Positions 22,282 through 27,567 of a stretch of DNA of 27,567 nt are shown one piece after another. The position numbers and the translations under genes were made by a program. The notes beneath the pieces were generated by a model that was given only the letters and a program-made list of their open reading frames with translations, was not told the DNA's origin and made no database searches. Positions within the stretch are counted from its first letter, which is position 1, and every line of letters starts with the position of its first letter. This DNA comes from Spirochaetaceae bacterium (lineage in GTDB: Bacteria > Spirochaetota > Spirochaetia > Treponematales > Treponemataceae), in NCBI GenBank assembly GCA_031272345.1, contig JAISTZ010000060.1, positions 1-27,567 on the forward strand. The letters run 5' to 3'.

Positions 22282-23227
22282 CCGGCCCTCCCCGGGCGAC
22301 AAACCCGTAGGAAAACCGCCCCTCCCGCCTCTCCGCGACCCCAACGAAAGCGCCCCCGGTGAACACGGCATAGTTCGCGTCATCCGTGACGGCGGAGTTT
22401 TTGCCGGGCAAAAACTCCGCATCTACGTGGCGCGGCATCCGTGCCGCGCAAACGCCGTCCGTGACGGCGGACTGGAACCACTCCGGCGCGATGGGTCTGC
22501 CCGTAAAGAAGTCCCCCCGGTGTTCTCTCTTGAGCGAGAGGGCGCCGAGGCCGGCTTTTTCGGCCATTGCCGGGCCGAACTCCAGGGGTTCCCCACGGGC
22601 GTCCTCCACGGAGAAGCCCCCCACCCGGGTGCGCCGCAGGGCCGAAAGGTGGGCCCGGCTGCCGCATTCCCGGGCGATGTCCCGGGCAAGGGCGCGGATG
22701 TAGGTGCCCGAAGAGCAGGTGACGGTAATGACCGCGGATTCCAGTGTTTTTTGCCCCGCCTCCGTGTCGTCCCCGGTCACCCCGTCCAGGCGAAGGCCGT
22801 ATACCGTGATTGGGCGCGGGGGAAGATTCACCTCCCGGCCCTTCCGGGCAAGGTCGCTGGCCCGCCTGCCGCCCACCTTCAGGGCCGAATACTGGGGAGG
22901 CTCCTGCATGAGGGGGCCCGTGAACCTGGGGAGGGCCTGCCTGAGGGCCTCCTCCGTGGGGAGGGGCGCCCGGGCGGTCACGTCCCCCAGGGGATCCAGG
23001 GTGTCCGTCTCGGCCCCGAAGGCGATTGTTGCGGTGTAGGCCTTGTCCAGGTTGAGGATGTACGGGGCAAGGCGGGTGAGGTTCCCCGTGAGGACCACCA
23101 GGAGGCCCGAGGCAAAGCTGTCCAGGGTGCCCGTGTGGCCGATTTTTCGCACCCCCAGGGACCCCTTGAGGGCCGATAGGGCGGCGAAACTCGTGACGCC
23201 CGTCTGTTTGTCAAGGAGCACGATCAT
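22274..23227 (-). CDS. truB: tRNA pseudouridine(55) synthase
   Basis: A 317-residue enzyme that makes pseudouridine 55 in the T loop of tRNAs. The N-terminus has MIVLLDKQTGVTS, and the catalytic block KIGHTGTLDSFASGLLVV contains the essential Asp in GTLD. Later blocks EPPQYSALKVGGRRA and CSSGTYIRALARDI are typical. After about residue 245 the tail diverges and includes a 25-residue segment bounded by two copies of SAVTD, which corresponds to a palindromic DNA element. The ATG at 23227 overlaps the rbfA stop (ATGA), with GGGGAG upstream; a longer frame into rbfA is not used. Catalytic domain intact, so the enzyme is probably active. Confidence 0.95.
   Translation of the reverse strand: MIVLLDKQTGVTSFAALSALKGSLGVRKIGHTGTLDSFASGLLVVLTGNLTRLAPYILNLDKAYTATIAFGAETDTLDPLGDVTARAPLPTEEALRQALPRFTGPLMQEPPQYSALKVGGRRASDLARKGREVNLPPRPITVYGLRLDGVTGDDTEAGQKTLESAVITVTCSSGTYIRALARDIARECGSRAHLSALRRTRVGGFSVEDARGEPLEFGPAMAEKAGLGALSLKREHRGDFFTGRPIAPEWFQSAVTDGVCAARMPRHVDAEFLPGKNSAVTDDANYAVFTGGAFVGVAERREGRFSYGFVARGGPDG
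22383..22471. repeat. Double-palindrome element inside truB, flanked by direct repeats
   Basis: The 14-bp direct repeat TCCGTGACGGCGGA occurs at 22383-22396 and 22458-22471, exactly 75 bp apart (25 codons). Between them lie a perfect palindrome with 14-bp arms (22392-22405 GCGGAGTTTTTGCC and 22407-22420) and a one-base centre, and a perfect 8-bp hairpin GCGCGGCA (22430-22437) with TGCCGCGC (22442-22449). Outer arms GACGGCG (22388-22394) and CGCCGTC (22453-22459) can also pair. The pattern suggests a small mobile palindromic element inserted in frame near the 3' end of truB. Confidence 0.7.
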
Positions 23228-23598
23228 TGCTCCCCTTCCCGGGCCGGAGCGGAGTTGACGAGGCTGTCGAGCTTTTTGACCATCTCGAACCCCTCCTTTA
23301 TGCTCCTGTCCGGGATAAAGGTGAGCCGGGGAAACTGGCAGAGCCGCAGTTTTTTGCTGAGCACCGTCTGGATGAACCCGGCGGCGCTCTGCAAGCCCTC
23401 GACCCCCCGGTTCAGCCTGGATTCGTTTTCGAAGCTCGACACCCACACCTTGGCGTAGGACAGGTCGCTGGACACTTCCACCCGGTTGACCGAGAGGAAG
23501 GCCGACACCCGGCGGTCCTTGATGACCCCGGAGAGAATCATGGCGGAGATTTCGTCCCTGAGACCCGATGCGAGCCGCTCCATCCGGAAACTCCCCAT
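23224..23598 (-). CDS. rbfA: Ribosome-binding factor A
   Basis: A 124-residue KH-type protein needed for late 30S maturation and 16S 5'-end processing. The pattern MERLASGLRDEISAMI, then RVSAFLSVNRVEVSSDLSYAKVWVSSF and the closing LCQFPRLTFIPDRSIKEG follows RbfA; the last block corresponds to the family motif P.L.F..D.S. Its ATG overlaps the infB stop (TGATG) and its own stop overlaps the truB start. Position between infB and truB supports the call. Confidence 0.95.
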   Translation of the reverse strand: MGSFRMERLASGLRDEISAMILSGVIKDRRVSAFLSVNRVEVSSDLSYAKVWVSSFENESRLNRGVEGLQSAAGFIQTVLSKKLRLCQFPRLTFIPDRSIKEGFEMVKKLDSLVNSAPAREGEQ

Positions 23599-26141
23599 CA
23601 GGGCTTTTCCTCCGGTTTCGCGTCGGCGGAATCCGAGAGCTTCCGGGCCACCTCCACGTACTCGAAGACCTCGAACTGGTCCCCCTCCCGGATGTCCTGC
23701 CAGCCGTCGATGCCGATGCCGCATTCAAACCCGGCGGCCACGTCCTTGACGTCGTCCTTGAGGTGCCGCAGGGAGCTTATCTTTCCGGTGAAAATCACGA
23801 TGTCGTCCCGGATGATGTGCACACTGGCCGAGCGCTTCACCACGCCGTCCTTGACCACGGAACCGGCCACAAGGCCCGCCTTGGGCACCTTGAAGACCTG
23901 CCGCACGTCCACCGTGCCGATCACCTCTTCCCTGACATTGGGCTTCAGCATACCCTCCATGGCCGCGGTGATTTCCTCAACCGCCTTGTAAATCACGTTG
24001 TACCGGCGGATTTCCACCCCCTCCTGTTCGGCCAGGGACTTGGCCTTGCCAGAGGGGCGCACGTTGAATCCGATGATAATCGCGCTGGTGTCCGACGCGG
24101 CCAGCATGACGTCGCTCTCGTTGATGGCCCCGGCGGAGGAGTGAATCACCACCAGGCGGATGTCCTTGGTGGAGAGCTTCTCCAGGGAGGACTTGAGGGC
24201 CTCCGCGGACCCCTGCACGTCCGCCTTGATGATCACCTTGAGTTCCAGGAGTTCCCCCTCGTCGATCGTCTCGTAGAGGTTGTCCAGGGTGACCTTCCGC
24301 ACGTTCCTGGAGCTCTCGAACCGCTTGAGTTCCTGGCGCTTGGCGGAGATCGCCCGGGCGGTTTTTTCGGAATCCGTCACGTGGAAGGGGTCCCCGGCGT
24401 TGGGGGCGGAGTCCATGCCGAGAATTTCCACGGGCATACTCGGGGTAGCTTCCTCCACCCTGGCCCCCAGGTCGTTGAAGACGGCCCGGATTTTTCCCGC
24501 GTAGACCCCGGCCACAAAGGGATCCCCCGTTTTGAGGGTGCCCCGTTCAATCAGCACCGTGGACACGACCCCCCGGCCGTGGTCGACCTTTGAATCGAGG
24601 ATCTTCCCCTCGGCCCGGCAGTTCCACACGGCCTTGAGCTCCAGGATTTCCGCCTGGAGGAGAATCGCGTCCAGGAGGCCGTCCAGGCCCTCCTTTTTGA
24701 GGGCGCTTATGAGCACGTATTGGGTCTGGCCGCCCCAGTCTTCCGGGATGAGCCCGAGCTCCGAGAGCTGGGTCTTTACCCGGTCCGGGTTGGCCTCGGC
24801 CTTGTCGATCTTGTTTATCGCCACGATGATGGGGACCCCCGCGGCCTTGGCGTGGTCGATCGCCTCCACGGTCTGGGGCATCACCCCGTCATCCGCCGCG
24901 ACCACCAGCACCACGATGTCCGTGATTGCCGCCCCCCGGCTCCGCATCATGGTGAAGGCCTCGTGGCCGGGGGTGTCCAGGAAGGTGATTCTGCCCTTGG
25001 GGGTGTCCACCACGTAGGCCCCGATCTTCTGGGTGATTCCCCCGGCCTCGCTTTCCGCCACGTGGGTGCTGCGGATTGCGTCCAGGGTCTTGGTCTTGCC
25101 GTGGTCGACGTGGCCCATGATCGTGACAACCGGGGGCCTGGGCGCGGCAACCTCCCCCTCGGCCTTGTCCTGCTCGATCACGGTTTCGTCGTAGAGGCTC
25201 ACGATGTGGACGTCGCAGTTGTATTCCGCCGCCAGGAGGGTCGCCGTGTCCGCGTCTATGGGCTGGTTTATGGTGATCATCATGCCCATGCTCATGAGCT
25301 TGCCGATCAGCTCGCTGGCCTTGATGTTCATCTTTTTGGCCAGGTCCGACACGGTGATGGATTCCATCATTTCTATGCTCGCCGGGATGGCGCTCGTCCT
25401 GGAGGACTGCTTTTTCTTGAGGTTGTAGAGTTTGTCCTCGTTGAAGTCCTCCTCCCGGTCCTTGCGGGTGTAGACCGCCTTCCGGGCCTTGAAGACCTTC
25501 TTGTTCCCGGTCTTCTTGCCCTCCTCAGGGGGCGGCGCGGAAGGGGCGAACCCCGGTTTGGGGGGGAAGCCCGGTTTTGCCCCGCCGAAGCCCGGCCGTC
25601 CGGGTCCCGCGCCCTGCCTGGCCGGGAATCCCGTTCCCGGTGGGGCCTTCCCCTGGCCTCCTCCCCTGGGCTGCCATGCCCCCTGGGGTCCTCCCTGCCG
25701 GGGAGCCCCGGGTTTGCCCCCGTGAGCTTTGTCCCCGAAGCGGTTCTGGTAGCCCTCCCGGGCCTGGGCGCCGGTGAAGTCCCGTCCCCTGGGCCTTCCC
25801 CCGGCCCCGCTCCTGGGCTTGCCGGAGAGATTCCCGGCCTTTACGTTGGGCCGGGCCGCGTTCACCTCGAAGGTCCGCTTGGGGGCCTCCCCCCCCTCGG
25901 CGGGGCGGCCGTCCTCGGCGCTCTGGACGGGTTTCTGGGTACGCATCTTTGCGACAGGACGTTTTTTCTCCCGGGATTCAGGGGCCTCGGGGCCGCCCTT
26001 CTCTCCCTGGGGCGCGTCCTGGGCCTGGGGCTTGGGAGTCTTCTTTACGACCACGAATTTTTTCTTCGGTTCCGGCTCCCCGGGGGAAGTTTTCTGTTTG
26101 TTCAGAATAAACTTGGGTTTGTTTTCTGCGTCTTCTGCCAT
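23598..26141 (-). CDS. infB: Translation initiation factor IF-2
   Basis: An 847-residue initiator-tRNA-binding GTPase. The N-terminal 220 residues are low complexity: a Lys/Pro/Glu-rich start, then a Gly/Pro/Arg-rich tract around 100-205. The conserved IF2_N module follows near 258-305 (ESITVSDLAKKMNIKASELIGKL). The G domain has GHVDHGKT at 343-350, DTPGHEAF and NKIDKAE, followed by the beta-barrel and C-terminal initiator-tRNA domain (VIGTVDVRQVFKVPKAG). It starts six bases after the nusA stop. Confidence 0.97.
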   Translation of the reverse strand: MAEDAENKPKFILNKQKTSPGEPEPKKKFVVVKKTPKPQAQDAPQGEKGGPEAPESREKKRPVAKMRTQKPVQSAEDGRPAEGGEAPKRTFEVNAARPNVKAGNLSGKPRSGAGGRPRGRDFTGAQAREGYQNRFGDKAHGGKPGAPRQGGPQGAWQPRGGGQGKAPPGTGFPARQGAGPGRPGFGGAKPGFPPKPGFAPSAPPPEEGKKTGNKKVFKARKAVYTRKDREEDFNEDKLYNLKKKQSSRTSAIPASIEMMESITVSDLAKKMNIKASELIGKLMSMGMMITINQPIDADTATLLAAEYNCDVHIVSLYDETVIEQDKAEGEVAAPRPPVVTIMGHVDHGKTKTLDAIRSTHVAESEAGGITQKIGAYVVDTPKGRITFLDTPGHEAFTMMRSRGAAITDIVVLVVAADDGVMPQTVEAIDHAKAAGVPIIVAINKIDKAEANPDRVKTQLSELGLIPEDWGGQTQYVLISALKKEGLDGLLDAILLQAEILELKAVWNCRAEGKILDSKVDHGRGVVSTVLIERGTLKTGDPFVAGVYAGKIRAVFNDLGARVEEATPSMPVEILGMDSAPNAGDPFHVTDSEKTARAISAKRQELKRFESSRNVRKVTLDNLYETIDEGELLELKVIIKADVQGSAEALKSSLEKLSTKDIRLVVIHSSAGAINESDVMLAASDTSAIIIGFNVRPSGKAKSLAEQEGVEIRRYNVIYKAVEEITAAMEGMLKPNVREEVIGTVDVRQVFKVPKAGLVAGSVVKDGVVKRSASVHIIRDDIVIFTGKISSLRHLKDDVKDVAAGFECGIGIDGWQDIREGDQFEVFEYVEVARKLSDSADAKPEEKP

Positions 26142-26147
26142 GTACTC

Positions 26148-27567
26148 CTACTCTTCGTCCTCATATTCTTCAAAACTGATTCCGATGTGACAGTTGGGAC
26201 ATTCCGTCATATCGGCAGTGATTTTTGCGCCGCATTCGGGGCACTCGTATTCCTGGTCCTCGTGTTTTTCTTCCGGAGGGGGGGATTCCTCCGCCTCTTC
26301 CGGCGTCTCCTGGGCCTGGGCTTCCTCTTCCGCCTCTTCCTCGACAAACTCCACGTTCTCGTCCAGGGCCTTTTGTACGGCGGCCCTGTCCTCCTCTGTG
26401 AGCTCCCCGATGGACGCGATGGAATTGTCCTTTACGGCCTCCAGGTACCGGTCGATGTCGTCTATGCCGTGTTCCTTGAGCACGGCGGCGACCCGCTCGT
26501 CAATTCCGGGAAGCTCCGAAACCAGGGTGACCTCCTCGTAGTCCACGGCGTCGGAGAAGAGCTCCTCCGCGGCCTTCCGGGATTCCAGGGCGCTCTGGTC
26601 GATCTCTTCGTATTGCTCCTCGGTCTTTACGTCGATGCTCCAGTCCGCCAGGCGGTTCGCCAGGCGCACGTTGAGGCCCTGCTTGCCGATGGCCAGGGAG
26701 AACTGGGATTCCGGCACCACCGCGATGGCCTGCTTTTTGTCCTCGTCGACGATCACCACCCCGGTCACCTCCGCCGGGGAGAGGGCGTTCTTGATGAAGG
26801 TCCGGGGGTCCGGGTCGTATTTGAGGATGTCGATTTTTTCGCCGTAGAGCTCCCGAATCACCGCCTGAATCCGCACCCCCTTGAGGCCCACGCAGGCCCC
26901 CACGGGGTCGATGTCGTCCCGGTTGGCGTACACGGCGATCTTGGTGCGGTATCCGGCCTCCCGGACGATCTTGTGGATCTCTACCACCTTGTCGTAGACC
27001 TCGGGCACCTCCAGCTCCACGATGGACCGCACGAACTCCGGGTCGGTCCGGGAGAGCACCACCTGGAGGCCCGAGAGGGTCTTCCGGAGGTCCACGATGA
27101 GGGCCTTGATCCGGTCGTTCCTGCTGTAGGTCTCCCTGGGGGACTGGAATTTGGCGGGGAGGATGCCCTCGGCCTTGCCCAGGTCGACAAAGATGTCCCC
27201 CTTTTTGGAGGCCCGCTGGTAGTAGCCGATGATGATTTCCCCGACCTTGTCCTTGTATTCCGCGTAGAGGGAGTCCTTCTGAATCTCCGAGAAGGACTGG
27301 TGGGCGGTCTGCTTGCCCGCCTGCACCGCTGACCGGTCGAAGTCCTTGGGGTCCAGGAGGATGTCGATTTCGTCCCCCACCTCGCACTCGGGGCTCAGAG
27401 TCAGGGCCTCGTCCAGGGCCAGTTCCAGCACCGGGTCCTCCACCTTCTCCACGATGACCTTGCGGGAGTAGATCTCCACGTCCGACAGGTCGTCGCTGAA
27501 TTTAACCACCGCGTTCTCGGTGGTGCCGAATTTTTTCTTGTACGCGGCCTTGAGGGTGTCCTCTATG
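26148..27567 (-). CDS. nusA: Transcription termination/antitermination factor NusA, 5' end outside window
   Basis: The frame is open to the window edge and 472 codons are visible; the upstream sequence LKAAYKKKFGTTENAVVKF is the usual NusA N-domain, so the GTG at 27509 is not the start. In order: N-domain, S1 domain (GDIFVDLGKAEGILP), KH1 (GACVGLKGVRIQAVIRELYGEKIDI), KH2 (AIGKQGLNVRLANRL), a helix-hairpin-helix segment (LVSELPGIDERVAAVL) and an acidic linker. A CxxC-x10-CxxC zinc ribbon (CPEC, CPNC) ends the protein. NusA binds RNA polymerase and nascent RNA to control pausing. It leads the infB operon. Confidence 0.96.
   Translation of the reverse strand, partial: IEDTLKAAYKKKFGTTENAVVKFSDDLSDVEIYSRKVIVEKVEDPVLELALDEALTLSPECEVGDEIDILLDPKDFDRSAVQAGKQTAHQSFSEIQKDSLYAEYKDKVGEIIIGYYQRASKKGDIFVDLGKAEGILPAKFQSPRETYSRNDRIKALIVDLRKTLSGLQVVLSRTDPEFVRSIVELEVPEVYDKVVEIHKIVREAGYRTKIAVYANRDDIDPVGACVGLKGVRIQAVIRELYGEKIDILKYDPDPRTFIKNALSPAEVTGVVIVDEDKKQAIAVVPESQFSLAIGKQGLNVRLANRLADWSIDVKTEEQYEEIDQSALESRKAAEELFSDAVDYEEVTLVSELPGIDERVAAVLKEHGIDDIDRYLEAVKDNSIASIGELTEEDRAAVQKALDENVEFVEEEAEEEAQAQETPEEAEESPPPEEKHEDQEYECPECGAKITADMTECPNCHIGISFEEYEDEE

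Noticed and set aside
24720..27332. 870-codon plus-strand open frame opposite infB and nusA
   Set aside because: It is antisense to two firmly identified genes. GC-rich third positions leave few stops on the opposite strand, and the translation shows no domain, only Gly, Val, Leu and His-rich sequence.

Overview
The window looks like chromosomal DNA from a GC-rich spirochaete of the Treponema / Breznakiella type. The main reasons are a P83/100-family coiled-coil protein (14883-16463), a short treponeme-like RNA polymerase omega subunit (6464-6655), a bactofilin, several secreted TPR or propeller proteins, and the block nusA-infB-rbfA-truB-ribF-rpsO-pnp. The genus is an inference from recognised families, not a measured placement. 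Coding density is high. No gene-free stretch exceeds about 300 bases, and the longest gaps (1846-2094, 7088-7278, 9517-9669) are described as features.

Left part (1-6766): a partial lipoprotein gene (minus) faces alr, alanine racemase (plus), across two sigma70-type promoters. A tRNA-Leu(CAG) follows on the minus strand, then a LUD-domain protein (plus). A minus-strand cluster reads rpoZ, an HD-domain phosphohydrolase, a bactofilin, a secreted TPR protein and mtaB, with an extra promoter directly in front of the bactofilin.

Middle part (6767-11499): a visibly AT-richer accessory segment. It holds an XRE-family repressor (minus) and, across an intergenic region with a near-consensus promoter, an exported seven-repeat WD40-like protein followed by a nuclease with an Mrr-like PD-(D/E)XK domain. 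The WD40 promoter has a perfect inverted repeat in its spacer. A large putative outer-membrane protein with a Pro/Ala-rich linker follows, directly downstream of lepA.

Right part (11547-27567): lepA and a TPR lipoprotein are divergent. Then come a 55-residue zinc-ribbon-like protein, a PlsC-type acyltransferase, P83/100, msrA, and a long minus-strand operon: nusA (5' end outside the window), infB, rbfA, truB, ribF, rpsO, pnp, an HMA copper-chaperone-like protein and a secreted PQQ-type propeller protein. Neighbouring genes in this operon overlap or nearly touch, which suggests translational coupling of transcription antitermination, initiation, ribosome maturation and RNA decay functions.

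Most interesting signals: (1) a compact double-palindrome element inside truB, flanked by a 14-bp direct repeat exactly 75 bp apart, which looks like an in-frame insertion; (2) five genes whose -10 box ends 6-7 nt before the start codon, mostly without a Shine-Dalgarno sequence, suggesting leaderless mRNAs; (3) the XRE / WD40 / nuclease island with its candidate operator.
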